DNA of 64,000 bases, taken from the NCBI RefSeq assembly GCF_000787715.1, contig NZ_BBPI01000073.1, forward strand, positions 1 through 64,000. The letters are read 5' to 3'. A program made the position numbers and the translations under genes. The stretch is from Sphingomonas parapaucimobilis NBRC 15100 (GTDB taxonomy: Bacteria; Pseudomonadota; Alphaproteobacteria; Sphingomonadales; Sphingomonadaceae). How positions within the stretch are numbered: position 1 is the stretch's first letter; the number at the start of each line of letters is the position of its first letter. The notes beneath the pieces are model-generated. The model did not search any database and was not told the DNA's origin. It was given only the letters and a program-made list of their open reading frames with translations. Of this stretch, positions 44,527-54,130 are shown piece by piece.

Positions 44527-45470
44527 CGGACGCTCAGGCGACGCCGCTCGCCCCGCTGTTGACTCCCGCCCGGCTGCGTCAGCCCGGACCGCCCGAGCGG
44601 ACCGAGGTGGCGCCACCAACCATCCACCACGCCGCGGCGGGCGCGGTGCTCGGTGAGGCGCGGCTCGTCACGTTGTACGATGGGGCGAGTTGGAGTGAGG
44701 GGCCGACATGGTGGGCACGCGAGCGAACGCTGGTATGGAGCGACATCGTCGGTCGCCGCGTGCTGGGGTGGCGTGAGGACGGCGCGGTCGACGTGCTCCT
44801 CGACGCCACGCCGTTCATCAACGGCAATGCGGTGCTGCCGGACGGCACGCTGGTACATTGCGAGCATGGCCGTCGCGCGATCAGCCGGTCCGACGGCACG
44901 GGTGTCGCGACCCCCATCGCATGGGCGGCGGAGGGTAGCCGCCTCAATGCGCCCAACGACCTGATCGTCACCCCCGACGGGGCGATCTGGTTCAGCGACC
45001 CGACATTCGGCCTCGAAAACCCCAAGCAAGGCGTGCCCGGCCGTTCGGAAAGCGGGCGTACCGCGATCTGTCGGATCGACGAGGATGGCACGGTGCGGCG
45101 GATGGTCGACATGGCGCAGCCCAACGGCCTCGCCTTCTCGCCCGATCGACGCACTTTCTACGCCTCGCAGACTCCCGAGCATGGCGAGGGCGAAGTGGCG
45201 ATCTGCGCCTTCGACTGGGACGGGACCGCATTGTCGAACCGGCGACGGTTCGCTACCATGGCCGAGGGGATACCCGATGGCTTCACCATCGACCGGCGCG
45301 GCTGGCTGTGGAGCAGTTCGGCAAAGGGGGTCGAGCTGTTCGATGATGACGGTACGCATCTCGCCACCGTGCCGACGCCGGAGACGTGCAGCAACTGTAC
45401 CTTCGACGCCGACGAAATGCGCCTGTTCGTGACCGGCGGCGCGCACCTCTGGATGTTGCCGCTGGCATAG
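44523..45470 (+). CDS. SMP-30/gluconolactonase family lactonase
   Basis: 315 residues, ATG overlapping the cupin stop. A six-bladed propeller of the SGL family: WSEGPTWWARERTLVWSDIV with the metal-binding Glu, LNAPNDLIVTPDGAIWFSDP with the conserved Asn-Asp, QPNGLAFSPDRRTFYAS, and GIPDGFTIDRRGWLWSS with the catalytic Asp region. These enzymes open sugar lactones such as gluconolactone with a divalent metal. No signal peptide is seen, so it is probably cytosolic. Confidence 0.88.
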   Translation: MTDAQATPLAPLLTPARLRQPGPPERTEVAPPTIHHAAAGAVLGEARLVTLYDGASWSEGPTWWARERTLVWSDIVGRRVLGWREDGAVDVLLDATPFINGNAVLPDGTLVHCEHGRRAISRSDGTGVATPIAWAAEGSRLNAPNDLIVTPDGAIWFSDPTFGLENPKQGVPGRSESGRTAICRIDEDGTVRRMVDMAQPNGLAFSPDRRTFYASQTPEHGEGEVAICAFDWDGTALSNRRRFATMAEGIPDGFTIDRRGWLWSSSAKGVELFDDDGTHLATVPTPETCSNCTFDADEMRLFVTGGAHLWMLPLA

Positions 45471-45666
45471 CCCATGCTGGTCGCACCCGGTCGTCAGGCC
45501 AAGGCGACAAGGCCGGTGTCGCGCGGTCCGAGGTCCTATGGCTCGATCTGGATGACGTCGCGACGGGAGGGGCACGGGTTTCTCGCCCTGCAAACAGACG
45601 CCAGCCTGGAATGCGATGGCACGCCATGACGCGACGTTCGTTGGTCCGGACCGATGGGAGACGTAC

Positions 45667-45852
45667 ATGATCAACCTGAATAGCGCGACCGCAGCGGAAC
45701 TGGACGCGGTGCCCCAGCTGAAGGGACATGGTTTCGAGATCGTGAGATATCGGGACGAGCGTGGCAGCTTCAGCGAGGTCCGCCAGCTCGAGGAAGTGCC
45801 GGGCCTCGCAGGCAAGTGGAACGGGGCCGAGGCCGTTGTCTCCACCGAATGA
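45667..45852 (+). CDS. Small helix-hairpin-helix protein (ComEA-like)
   Basis: 61 residues from ATG 45667, preceded by GGGAGACG. MINLNSATAAELDAVPQLKG is the typical opening of a ComEA-type helix-hairpin-helix, and VRQLEEVPGLAGKW continues the second hairpin. Without a membrane anchor or signal it is a small soluble DNA- or protein-binding module. It stands alone. Confidence 0.7.
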   Translation: MINLNSATAAELDAVPQLKGHGFEIVRYRDERGSFSEVRQLEEVPGLAGKWNGAEAVVSTE

Positions 45853-46397
45853 CGGTCGTTATCGCCCCCCGGCCCCGGCAGCCGCCATTCGACAGGCACC
45901 CAACGCTTTCCAGTTTCTACCGTTGGGTCATATTGGCCTTTTGCCGAACCTCTGAACAGAAATCCTCTCTCCATTTTCACGTCACCAGGGCTGCCGACAT
46001 TCTGGCGACAGCGGCCTCACCGTGCATTTCCCGTTGGGCGTTCTGCTGAACCGCGATGGCCGATGCCGGTTTGACGCCGCGAGCATCGGGGCGAGCATCG
46101 GGGCGAGCATCAGGGAGCGTGCCGACCGCATTCTGTCGGATATCTCCGATGAAATGATCCGGCACCGCTCGCGCGACGATCCCGGCAAAGACGTGCGACA
46201 CCATCCCGGCGGCGCGGGTGGAGCGCGGTACGAAACCGGATTTTCGAGCGACACGCCGGACGAGCCAGCCGATGCGACGCCCCGATATCATCGGGTCCGT
46301 CAGTCCTTTTTGCAATCGATCGGACCTAAATGGAGGCCGATCGTTATGGGTCCGTCACCCGGACACAGGCGTCGGGATCGATTGGGGGGGCGGGGAC
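45853..46397. other. Intergenic region with a 12-bp tandem repeat
   Basis: About 545 bases. Open frames exist on both strands (a minus-strand frame 45977-46315 contains DARPDARPDAR from the repeat), but none has a ribosome site or a family I recognise. The promoter of the YihY/AI-2E pair is probably near its right end. Confidence 0.45.
46081..46116. repeat. 12-bp tandem repeat, three copies
   Basis: GAGCATCGGGGC twice, then GAGCATCAGGGA. Period 12 keeps any reading frame. Short and possibly chance duplication. Confidence 0.85.
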
Positions 46398-47303
46398 ATG
46401 GAATGGGGGTCGAGCGGAGCGACCGGCAGGCATCTGCGGGTGGGATCGTCGAACGTACGGCGCTGGACCATCCTTTCGTGGCGGACGGTGCGTAGCGGTA
46501 TGCGCGACGATTTCGGTATCGCGGCCAGCTCGATCGCCTTTGCCGCTTTCCTCGCCATGATCCCTCTGGTCGGCCTTGTCGCGGGCGCCTATGGCTCCAT
46601 CGTGCCGGCCGCGACGGTGGCGCAGAATCTGTTGACACTGACCGCGATCATGCCGGTGGATGCGCGAAGGATCGTCGCCAGGGGATTGCACAACGCACTG
46701 GCGACGGACCGCGCCTCCATCACCGCATTCCTCCTCTCGATCGCTATCGCCCTGTTCAGTGCCCGCCGCGCCGGGCGGTCGCTGCTTCACGGCATCAACC
46801 TCGCCTATCGGATCGAGCGGGAGCGCCAGGGTCTGCGCCGACAGTTCGCGTCGACGGCGCTGGTGCTGGGCTGCGCCGCGCTGGTGCTGACCGCCCTGGT
46901 GTCCCTGTCCGTCCTGGCGTTCCTGCAAAGCTATGTACCCGATGGCCTGCCCGGCGCGCGCCTCGTGTCCACGATCACGCTGTTCGGCTCGCTGACCCTC
47001 GGGGCAGGCGCAGGGCTGATCTTGATCTATCGCTACGCGCCCGCGGCGGAGCAGGCGATCCCGTGGCGCCGCGCCCTGCCGGGCACGATCGCAGGCGTCG
47101 CGATGTGGCTCACCGCCACGCTGTTGTTCCGCATCTATGTCGCGCGCATCGCGCGGTTCGACGACACTTATGGATCCCTCGCGGCCGTGGTGGTGCTGAT
47201 GCTGTGGCTGATGGTCTCGGCATGGGCGCTGCTGCTCGGCGCACGGCTCAACGCCGAGGCCATGGCCGATTCCGGGACCCGCATCGAGGAACGACGCAAA
47301 TGA
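46398..47303 (+). CDS. YihY/virulence factor BrkB family membrane protein
   Basis: 301 residues if started at ATG 46398 (GGCGGGGAC upstream); the frame is open further 5'. It shows the conserved N-terminal FGIAASSIAFAAFLAMIPLV and about six membrane helices, including LNAEAMADSG at the cytoplasmic end, typical of the YihY family (once misnamed ribonuclease BN). Function is poorly defined, likely envelope-related. Its stop overlaps the next gene (ATGA), so it is co-expressed with the AI-2E-type transporter. Confidence 0.88.
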   Translation: MEWGSSGATGRHLRVGSSNVRRWTILSWRTVRSGMRDDFGIAASSIAFAAFLAMIPLVGLVAGAYGSIVPAATVAQNLLTLTAIMPVDARRIVARGLHNALATDRASITAFLLSIAIALFSARRAGRSLLHGINLAYRIERERQGLRRQFASTALVLGCAALVLTALVSLSVLAFLQSYVPDGLPGARLVSTITLFGSLTLGAGAGLILIYRYAPAAEQAIPWRRALPGTIAGVAMWLTATLLFRIYVARIARFDDTYGSLAAVVVLMLWLMVSAWALLLGARLNAEAMADSGTRIEERRK

Positions 47304-48313
47304 CCCAAAATCCGGTGCAGGACCGCTACCGCAATCGCATGCTGACGATCATTGCCGCGATCCTGCTGATCGCGGCGCTGCGGGCAGGATTTGCGGTGAT
47401 CATGCCGGTCGCCTTCGCCGCGATCATCGTCGCCGCCTTGTGGCCGCTCAAGCGCTGGCTTGCCCGCTTCATGCCGTCGTGGATCGCCTATACGCTGACC
47501 CTGTTGTCGCTGATCGCGATCCTCGCGGCCTTTGCCGCATCCGTCTATCTGTCGATCGGGCAGGTCATCGGGGCCATGTCGGCGGAGTGGGCCGGGCTTG
47601 AAAAGGCCTATATGCGGCTTGCCGCCTGGGCGGCGGAGCATGGCGTACCGATCGCGGGGACCATCAACCGCCAGCGCATCATGGGGCTGTTGCAGATGCT
47701 GGCCAGCGGTGCCTATGCCTTCGTCACCTATGTCGGGTTCATCGGTATCGTCGTGATGCTCGGCCTGCCCGAGGTGCCGCGGCTGCGGCGGCGTCTGTAC
47801 GAGATGTGCGAAGGCGGCGCGCGTCGCGACATGCTGGAAGTGAGCGAGGAGATATCGGGTCAGGTCCGTCGGTATCTCGGCACCACATTGGCCACCAGCA
47901 TCCTGACGGGGGCTGCATCCGCCCTGTGGTCGTGGATGACCGGGCTGGAGCTTGCGCTGGTCTGGGGTATCCTGAATTTCCTGCTCAACTTCGTGCCCGT
48001 GATCGGCAACATCGTCGGCATCGTGCCACCCGTGCTGTTCGCCTTCGTGCAGTTCGGCGGGTGGCAGATGCCGACCCTGGTCTTCGTCGGCTTCGTGATC
48101 TTGCAGATGACGATCAGCAACGTGGTCTATCCGCTACTCCAGGGAAAGCAGCTGTCGCTGTCACCGTTGGCGATCATCATCGCCATGACGTTCTGGAGCT
48201 GGGTGTGGGGTATCGCCGGCGCCCTGATCGCCGTGCCGCTCACCGCCGCGATCGTCATCATCTGCGGCCAGTTCGATCGCAGCCGATGGATCACCAAATT
48301 GCTGTCCGCGTAA
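47300..48313 (+). CDS. AI-2E family transporter (TqsA/PerM-like)
   Basis: 337 residues, start set by the ATGA overlap with the YihY gene. About eight helices in the AI-2E_transport pattern: a first helix pair (LTIIAAILLIAALRAGFAVI, PVAFAAIIVAALWPL), a long soluble helix region, then FLLNFVPVIGNIVGIVPPVL and SLSPLAIIIAMTFWSWVWG, the family's most conserved stretches. Members export small molecules or exchange Na+/H+; autoinducer-2 export is shown only for some. Confidence 0.88.
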   Translation: MTQNPVQDRYRNRMLTIIAAILLIAALRAGFAVIMPVAFAAIIVAALWPLKRWLARFMPSWIAYTLTLLSLIAILAAFAASVYLSIGQVIGAMSAEWAGLEKAYMRLAAWAAEHGVPIAGTINRQRIMGLLQMLASGAYAFVTYVGFIGIVVMLGLPEVPRLRRRLYEMCEGGARRDMLEVSEEISGQVRRYLGTTLATSILTGAASALWSWMTGLELALVWGILNFLLNFVPVIGNIVGIVPPVLFAFVQFGGWQMPTLVFVGFVILQMTISNVVYPLLQGKQLSLSPLAIIIAMTFWSWVWGIAGALIAVPLTAAIVIICGQFDRSRWITKLLSA

Positions 48314-48434
48314 GTCCGATGGCCAGGGTTCCATGGCCACCTCCGGACCGATAGGAGGTCATTCGATGCCGCTATCTGGGCTTTCCGGATCGGCCCGTTC
48401 GTCCCATGGGCCATGGGCGGCGGTTGCCCGATAC

Positions 48435-49070
48435 CTATGGCCTGGGCGATGGCGGATGATGACCGTGAGACGGCTGGCTGCGGCGCCGTGGCTCGCCTAT
48501 CGCTCGTGCGACGATGACATGCCATTTTCGTTGACGGCGCACCGTGGCTGTCCGCCAGGACAGGCCGGTCAGGTCGAGGAAGCGTTGCTGTATCCCGGCG
48601 GCGTGCTGAGCGAAATCATAATAGTCGATCCGATGATGTGCGAGCACCAGCCGCCCGCCGGGGCGTAGCGCCTGTGTGACGTGCCTGGCGACGTGCCTCA
48701 TCGCTGGCGGGGAAAGATAGTAGAGCAGTTCCGCGATCACGATAGCGTCATAGTCTTTCTGCGGAAATCGCGCGGGCAATGCCAGGCTGATGGCGCGCGC
48801 GCGGGGGCGGTCCGCGATGGCGCGGGCCGTCAGAGCCGTACCTTCGGCGGTCCCCTCCGTCGCATCGAGGCGCAGGGCGCGCGCGGCCATGGCCCGGCTG
48901 TTCGATCCATTCCCGCTGCCGAGTTCCAGAACGCGGCCGAGGGGGCCAGGACCCAGGGCATGCAGGATCGCCGCACGCTTTGTCGCTTCGTCCCGGTCGG
49001 AATAGGTCCCCCAGGGGTCGCCACTTGCCGCGAATTTCTCGGCAAAACCGGCAAGATCGATAGGCCTCAT
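48435..49070 (-). CDS. NodS-like SAM-dependent methyltransferase
   Basis: 211 residues. Class I methyltransferase with motif I VLELGSGNGSNSRAMA, then LRLDATEGTAEG and the post-motif YDAIVIAELLYYLSPP, and VTQALRPGGRLVLAHH. It resembles NodS, which N-methylates a deacetylated chito-oligosaccharide. Its start overlaps the stop of a PIG-L deacetylase gene (ATGA), so a deacetylase and a methyltransferase are made together. This would suit N-methylation of an amino sugar freed by the deacetylase; inference. It is the last gene of a four-gene coupled operon. Confidence 0.85.
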   Translation of the reverse strand: MRPIDLAGFAEKFAASGDPWGTYSDRDEATKRAAILHALGPGPLGRVLELGSGNGSNSRAMAARALRLDATEGTAEGTALTARAIADRPRARAISLALPARFPQKDYDAIVIAELLYYLSPPAMRHVARHVTQALRPGGRLVLAHHRIDYYDFAQHAAGIQQRFLDLTGLSWRTATVRRQRKWHVIVARAIGEPRRRSQPSHGHHPPSPRP

Positions 49071-49720
49071 CGCCGCTCCTCGGCAAACTGTTCGACGGGG
49101 AACGCGAAGACTGCGAGTTCATGGCGTGCGATCGTAAAGCCATGAAGATCGTCGGCGATCACGCCCAATTGCGTACGATGCATCCGAATGAGCGATCGCT
49201 TCGCCGCCACGCCGCCCGCCAGCGAAACGGTCCGGCATCGGGCACCCCTCGCGCGGTGTGGTGGCCAGACCTGATAGGTCATGCGTCGTCCGGCAAAATG
49301 GAGGTCCCGAAGCGCCGCCGCGACGGCCCGGTGATCGGGATGCGCGTCGGTCATGGCGGGGCCGATGAGCATGTCCAAACCCCGGCACCGACGGATCGCC
49401 CGGCTCAGCCGCTGGCGACACAGCAGCGATTGAGCGGAAAGGCCACCGTCCGGCAACCCCAGAAAGGTCACGCGATGACGCACCACACCCAGACGACCGA
49501 GCGCCGACAGGCTTTCCTGCCGACGCGCCGCAATCAGCCGTTCGGGGGGCCATGCCCCACTGTTGGGATGCGAGGCGGCGCCATTGCTGACCACGACGAC
49601 CCGGACCACACTGCCCTGCCGCCGCAAGGCCTGTATCAGGCCAGCGGCCCCGATGATCTCGTCATCGGGATGGGGTGCGACGACGACGGCATGGCGAACG
49701 GCGTTGAGATCCAGTTTCAC
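49067..49720 (-). CDS. PIG-L family N-deacetylase
   Basis: 217 residues. The zinc motif APHPDDEIIGAAGLI (about 15-29) and the later histidine motif TDAHPDHRAVAAAL are diagnostic of PIG-L/LmbE enzymes, which remove N-acetyl groups from GlcNAc-linked substrates (GlcNAc-PI, mycothiol precursor, teicoplanin and others). No signal peptide, so cytosolic. It overlaps its neighbours by 4 bases on both sides, between an acyl-CoA-dehydrogenase-like gene and a NodS-like methyltransferase. Confidence 0.92.
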   Translation of the reverse strand: MKLDLNAVRHAVVVAPHPDDEIIGAAGLIQALRRQGSVVRVVVVSNGAASHPNSGAWPPERLIAARRQESLSALGRLGVVRHRVTFLGLPDGGLSAQSLLCRQRLSRAIRRCRGLDMLIGPAMTDAHPDHRAVAAALRDLHFAGRRMTYQVWPPHRARGARCRTVSLAGGVAAKRSLIRMHRTQLGVIADDLHGFTIARHELAVFAFPVEQFAEERR

Positions 49721-50715
49721 AGGGCGGGCACCAACAGACCCTGCAGAACCCCGCGACCGACGCGAAGCCTTTGGGCGTCAGGGGCGGGCTGGCGGAGATA
49801 GACCGCCAGATCGCTGAGCATGGCCGAGAGAGGATGGCTGTGGAACTGGCTGGCAAGCCCCACGGCCTCGCGTGCGACGACCATCGCCCGCTCGGCCGCA
49901 TCGGCCACCGCCAGTCGGGCCGCCGCCACGCGCGCCAGGCGCGGTTCGTCGCCTTCTTCGGCATTCTCGAACCACAGCCGTGCCGTCCGCCGGACGATGG
50001 CGGCCGCGCCCTCGGCCAGTGCGAACAACTCGGCCAGTCGGGCGGCCTGAAAGGGATCGTCGCCCCGCCCCGCCGCAACCAGATGATCGCGGCTGAGGTC
50101 GCAAATGCCCGCCACGCCGCCCGCATGAACCGCCACGAAACGCAGCGCGCCGCCGCTGAAAAAGGGCTCATGCGCATAGCAGCCGGGCCGGCCGATCCGA
50201 TCCGCGTCGGTGACGGGGGCATGATCCCAGCGCACCCGATGCGTTTCGGATCGCTGCATGCCGATCACCCGCCACCAATCGGAGTCGACCGCCGGTGGTA
50301 TGCGGGACAGGTCGAGGAGGAGCAGTTGCACCCCGTCGGACGTGTCCGCCGTCACCAGCGCATGGCTCAGCACCCCCGCCCCCGAGGCATAGCTTTTGCC
50401 GCCGCTCAGCCGCCCGTCGTCCAGCCGCAGCGCCTCCCCCGGCCATCCGGCATTCCACACCCCCAGCGTCGCGCCGCGCGCCAAGGCACGGCCCAGCACG
50501 TCGACCTGAGCGGCCGAGCCATAGCGCCGGACGATCTGCACGGCATCGACATGCCCCTCGACCAGTCGGGCGAGCGGAAGGTCGCGGCGGCCGATCCCGT
50601 ACAGCCTGGCCAGCAATGCGATCAGTTCGTCCGCCGTCTGCGGATCGCATGGCGGATGATCGGCCCAGCCCTGTGCAGCGATCGCGCCCCGCAGTTGATC
50701 GGCCATCATCGTCAT
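49717..50715 (-). CDS. Acyl-CoA dehydrogenase-like protein
   Basis: 332 residues from the ATG that overlaps the glycosyltransferase stop. It follows the acyl-CoA dehydrogenase fold: an N-terminal helical part (PLARLVEGHVDAVQIVRRYG), a middle beta domain (LGVWNAGWPGEALRLDDGRL, SYASGAGVLSHALVTADTSD) and a C-terminal helical domain (RLAVADAAERAMVVAREAVG). It is shorter than usual (about 380) and I do not see the C-terminal catalytic Glu loop or the GTxEI-type ending. It may be a flavoprotein with another activity, for example an amine or N-oxygenase-like reaction. Its place in the operon suggests it modifies the same product as the deacetylase and methyltransferase. Confidence 0.75.
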   Translation of the reverse strand: MTMMADQLRGAIAAQGWADHPPCDPQTADELIALLARLYGIGRRDLPLARLVEGHVDAVQIVRRYGSAAQVDVLGRALARGATLGVWNAGWPGEALRLDDGRLSGGKSYASGAGVLSHALVTADTSDGVQLLLLDLSRIPPAVDSDWWRVIGMQRSETHRVRWDHAPVTDADRIGRPGCYAHEPFFSGGALRFVAVHAGGVAGICDLSRDHLVAAGRGDDPFQAARLAELFALAEGAAAIVRRTARLWFENAEEGDEPRLARVAAARLAVADAAERAMVVAREAVGLASQFHSHPLSAMLSDLAVYLRQPAPDAQRLRVGRGVLQGLLVPAL

Positions 50716-51722
50716 GCCGCGACCTCGCACCACCGGCTTTCCAGTTCGCCCAGACGATCTTCCGCCGTCGCCAGCGACACCATGGCATCATGGGCCATGG
50801 GTGCCGGAACGATGCGCATGGCAAATGCCTCGCCATTGGGACAGTCCCGCGCGACGCCCAGGATATGGTCCGCCGACAGGCCCAGGCTTTCCCCCAGCGC
50901 CGTGCGGACATGAATCTGGTCGATCGTCGCAAAACTGCGTCTCGCCGCCGCCTGTGCGCGCCATTGCCATGACGATCCACGCGGGTCGGCCATGGATGGC
51001 CATTCGCCGTGATCCAGCGCCCGCAACACGTCCGCAAGGCCCCCGGCGACGCGTCCGTCTCGCCGTGACGATGTGTCGACCGCCATCGCCCCGTCGCGGC
51101 GGACGCGAAAGCCGGCCCGCGCCGCATCGTCCAGAAACCGGGCATCTTCGCCGGACGGCAACGGCCGGAACCCGCCGATCGCGCGATAGGCGGACGCACG
51201 AACCGCGATATTGGCGCCTCCGCCGAAATGATGGGTATCCCGCGCCTCCCATGGCACCGGGTCGACGAGGCGGCGATATCGGTGGAGCCGATCATAATAG
51301 CGTTCGATGCGGCACTGCAGGGGGTCTCGCGCGGCATCGAGGCGGAGGATACGTCCCGCCACCACATCCGCCTCTTGCAAAGCCCGACACCCCGCCGCGA
51401 TCCAGTCGCGATGCGGCATGCTGTCGGCGTCGGTCGTGAATATCAGGCCCTCTGCGCCAGCCAGCCGTTCGAGGCCCATGGCCAGCGCCGCGCGGCGGGC
51501 CGCGCCCGCATTGGGCTCCGTATCCCGGGTGCCCTGCGCCACCGTCAACCCGAAGGGCAAGACCGGCTGCATGCGATCGAGCATATCCCGGCTGCCGTCC
51601 CGGCAATCATCGAGATACAGGCAAAGATGCATGCCATTCGCACCTATCGACTGCCCGGCGATCGCGGACAGCAATTGGGGCAGCAAGCCCGCCTCGTTGC
51701 GCGCCGGGACACAGATGATCAC
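50712..51722 (-). CDS. Family 2 glycosyltransferase
   Basis: 336 residues from GTG 51722, preceded by GAGG; the frame is open far upstream but that part overlaps katE on the other strand and lacks coding character. GT-A fold: VIICVPARNEAGLLPQLLSA at the start, then LIFTTDADSMPHRDWI with the metal-binding Asp-x-Asp, and FGGGANIAVRASAYRAIGGF with LPSGEDARFLDDA, typical of processive-type GT2 acceptor regions. No membrane helices are visible. It heads the operon GT - ACAD-like - PIG-L - methyltransferase, each overlapping by 4 bases. Exact 5' end uncertain. Confidence 0.82.
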   Translation of the reverse strand: MIICVPARNEAGLLPQLLSAIAGQSIGANGMHLCLYLDDCRDGSRDMLDRMQPVLPFGLTVAQGTRDTEPNAGAARRAALAMGLERLAGAEGLIFTTDADSMPHRDWIAAGCRALQEADVVAGRILRLDAARDPLQCRIERYYDRLHRYRRLVDPVPWEARDTHHFGGGANIAVRASAYRAIGGFRPLPSGEDARFLDDAARAGFRVRRDGAMAVDTSSRRDGRVAGGLADVLRALDHGEWPSMADPRGSSWQWRAQAAARRSFATIDQIHVRTALGESLGLSADHILGVARDCPNGEAFAMRIVPAPMAHDAMVSLATAEDRLGELESRWCEVAA

Positions 51723-51908
51723 GGGGATGTCCTCGCTCAGAATCCTTCTCCCATGCTTCGTGCGTCTCGACCTATGCGGATCGGCCCTGCCTGTGTACGA
51801 CAGGCCGACAGGATAAGACTTGATCAATATCAACCATTTAACGGCAGGGCGATTGTGCTTTCCATGCGTTGAGACGCTGACATTCCTCACGGACGCAAAG
51901 GCATCATC

Positions 51909-54089
51909 ATGGCCAACAAGATCAAGTCGCGCGCGGGCGCGACAAAGGGCGAGACACCCGACAAGGCCCCCGCCCTTCCTGCCGCATCGGACACGCCCAC
52001 CCATTATGCCGAGTCCCGGGGTCATGGGGGAGAGACGCACCAGAGCACCGACGACACGGCCCAGACGCTGACCACCCAACAGGGTGTTCCCGTCGCGGAC
52101 AACCAGAACAGCCTGCGCGTCGGCGAGCGCGGCCCGACCCTGCTCGAAGACTTCATCCTGCGCGAGAAGATATTCCACTTCGACCATGAGCGCATCCCCG
52201 AGCGGGTGGTCCATGCCCGCGGCTATGGCGCGCACGGCGTGTTCGAGCTGACCGACAGCCTGGCGGACTACACCCAGGCCGATGTGCTGAGCACGGTCGG
52301 CCAACAGACCGAGGTGTTCGTCCGCTTCTCGACGGTCGCGGGCAACAAGGGGTCGATGGACCTGGCGCGCGACGTGCGTGGCTTCGCGGTCAAATTCTAT
52401 ACCACACAGGGCAATTGGGACATTGTCGGCAACAACATCCCGGTGTTCTTCATCCAGGACGCGATCAAATTCCCCGACCTGGTCCATGCCGTGAAGCAGG
52501 AACCCGACCGCGCTTTCCCCCAGGCCCAGTCCGCGCATGACAATTACTGGGATTTCGCCAGTTTAAGCCCGGAGGCATGGCATATGGTCATGTGGCAGAT
52601 GTCGGACCGGACCATTCCGCGCTCCTTCCGCACCATGGAGGGATTCGGCGTTCACAGCTTCCGCCTGGTCAATGCCGAGGGCAAGTCGACCTTCGTCAAA
52701 TTCCACTGGAAACCGCGCCAGGGCCTGCAATCGGTGTTGTGGAACGAGGCGGTCAAGATCAACGGCGCCGATCCCGATTTCCACCGCCGCGAGCTGTGGA
52801 CCGCGATCGAGGGCGGCGATTTTCCGCAATGGGACCTGGGCGTCCAGCTGTTCGACCAGGAAACCGCCGACAGCCTGCCCTTCGACCATCTCGATGCGAC
52901 CAAGCTGATCCCCGAGGAACAGGTGCCCGTCCGTATCGTCGGCACGCTGACCCTGAACCGCAATGTCGACAATTTCTTCGCCAACACCGAACAGGTCGCC
53001 TTCTGCACCCAGAATGTCGTCCCCGGCATCGACTTTTCCGACGACCCGCTGCTGCACGGCCGCAACTTTTCCTATCTGGATACGCAGTTGAAACGGCTGG
53101 GCGGACCCAATTTCACCCATATCCCGGTCAACGCGCCGCGCTGTCCGGTGATGAATTTCCAGCAGGACGGCCATATGGCGATGCGCAACCCCAAGGGGCG
53201 CGCCAATTACGAACCGAACAGCTGGGGTCCCGATGGCGGTCCGCGCGAGAACCCGACCATCGGCTATCGCAGCTTCCCCGCGGAGGTGCAGGGCATCAAG
53301 CAGCGTATCCGCGCCGAAACCTTCGCCGACCATTACAGCCAGGCACGGCAGTTCTTCATCAGCCAGCAGCCCATCGAGCAGAAGCATATCGGCGATGCGC
53401 TGGTGTTCGAGCTGTCGAAGGTCGAGCGGGTCGACATCCGCGCGCGCGCCGTCTCGCATCTGCGCCTGATCGACGAAGGGCTGGCCGCGACGGTCGCCGA
53501 CGGGCTCGGCCTCGACCTGCCCGAGCCCGCCCAGGCAGCCAAGCCCACGCTCGACCTGCCGCCCTCGGCCAAGCTGAGCATCCTGTCCAACGGCCCCAAG
53601 GACTTCAAGGGGCGCAAGATGGGCATCCTGCTGACGGACGGCAGCAGCGCCGATCTGTTCGCCGCACTGACGAAGGCGCTCGAGGCGGAGGGCGCGCTTT
53701 GGGAAGTCGTCGCTCCCAAGATCCGTGGGGTGACGCTCGACGACGGCACGCAAGTCGCCGCCAAGCAGAAGATCGATGGCGGCCCCTCGGTGCTCTACGA
53801 TGCCGTCGCGGTCCTGCCATCCGAGACGGGCGTGGCCATGCTTACCAGGGATGCCACAGCCAAGGACTTCGTCACCGATGCCTTCGCCCATTGCAAGTTC
53901 ATCGGCCACAACGACGCCGCCAATGCCCTGTTCAACGCCGCCGGAATGATGGAACGGGACGAGGGTTTCGTCGCCTTGGCCAAAGCCAAAGATGCCAAGA
54001 CTTTCGTCAGTCAGTGCCGTGCGCTCCGGATCTGGTCGCGAGAGCTGGATGTGGACCTTGATGCAGCGTCGCTTCAGACCTCGCAGTAA
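51909..54089 (+). CDS. katE: Large-subunit monofunctional catalase (HPII/KatE type)
   Basis: 726 residues, the large-subunit class. Distal His102 in [11 protein letters not shown], Asn175 in [11 protein letters not shown] and the proximal haem ligand Tyr389 in RNFSYLDTQ are all present. After about residue 570 there is the class I glutamine-amidotransferase/DJ-1-like C-terminal domain ([20 protein letters not shown]) that marks this clade. It degrades H2O2 in the cytosol. The N-terminal 60 residues are a polar extension, also usual. It is transcribed alone, divergent from the glycosyltransferase operon. Confidence 0.96.
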   Translation: MANKIKSRAGATKGETPDKAPALPAASDTPTHYAESRGHGGETHQSTDDTAQTLTTQQGVPVADNQNSLRVGERGPTLLEDFILREKIFHFDHERIPERVVHARGYGAHGVFELTDSLADYTQADVLSTVGQQTEVFVRFSTVAGNKGSMDLARDVRGFAVKFYTTQGNWDIVGNNIPVFFIQDAIKFPDLVHAVKQEPDRAFPQAQSAHDNYWDFASLSPEAWHMVMWQMSDRTIPRSFRTMEGFGVHSFRLVNAEGKSTFVKFHWKPRQGLQSVLWNEAVKINGADPDFHRRELWTAIEGGDFPQWDLGVQLFDQETADSLPFDHLDATKLIPEEQVPVRIVGTLTLNRNVDNFFANTEQVAFCTQNVVPGIDFSDDPLLHGRNFSYLDTQLKRLGGPNFTHIPVNAPRCPVMNFQQDGHMAMRNPKGRANYEPNSWGPDGGPRENPTIGYRSFPAEVQGIKQRIRAETFADHYSQARQFFISQQPIEQKHIGDALVFELSKVERVDIRARAVSHLRLIDEGLAATVADGLGLDLPEPAQAAKPTLDLPPSAKLSILSNGPKDFKGRKMGILLTDGSSADLFAALTKALEAEGALWEVVAPKIRGVTLDDGTQVAAKQKIDGGPSVLYDAVAVLPSETGVAMLTRDATAKDFVTDAFAHCKFIGHNDAANALFNAAGMMERDEGFVALAKAKDAKTFVSQCRALRIWSRELDVDLDAASLQTSQ

Positions 54090-54098
54090 CGATCAGGG

Positions 54099-54130
54099 GA
54101 ACGGGAAGGCACGACATGGCCTTCCCGTTC
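54099..54130 (+). terminator. Hairpin downstream of katE
   Basis: Perfect 12-bp stem GAACGGGAAGGC / GCCTTCCCGTTC with an 8-base loop, 10 bases after the katE stop. No T run follows, so it may act as a 3' stabiliser or Rho-dependent end. Confidence 0.65.

Noticed and set aside
46022-46495. Possible small gene covering the 12-bp repeats
   Set aside because: Open frames exist on both strands with no ribosome site, no family and no codon support; the plus-strand one overlaps the YihY start region.
51723-52538. 5' extension of the glycosyltransferase frame across katE
   Set aside because: The extra 270 codons are antisense to catalase and show no homology; the GT2 fold begins at the GTG at 51722.
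52563-53909. Minus-strand open frame of 448 codons
   Set aside because: Antisense to katE, whose catalytic residues are all present.
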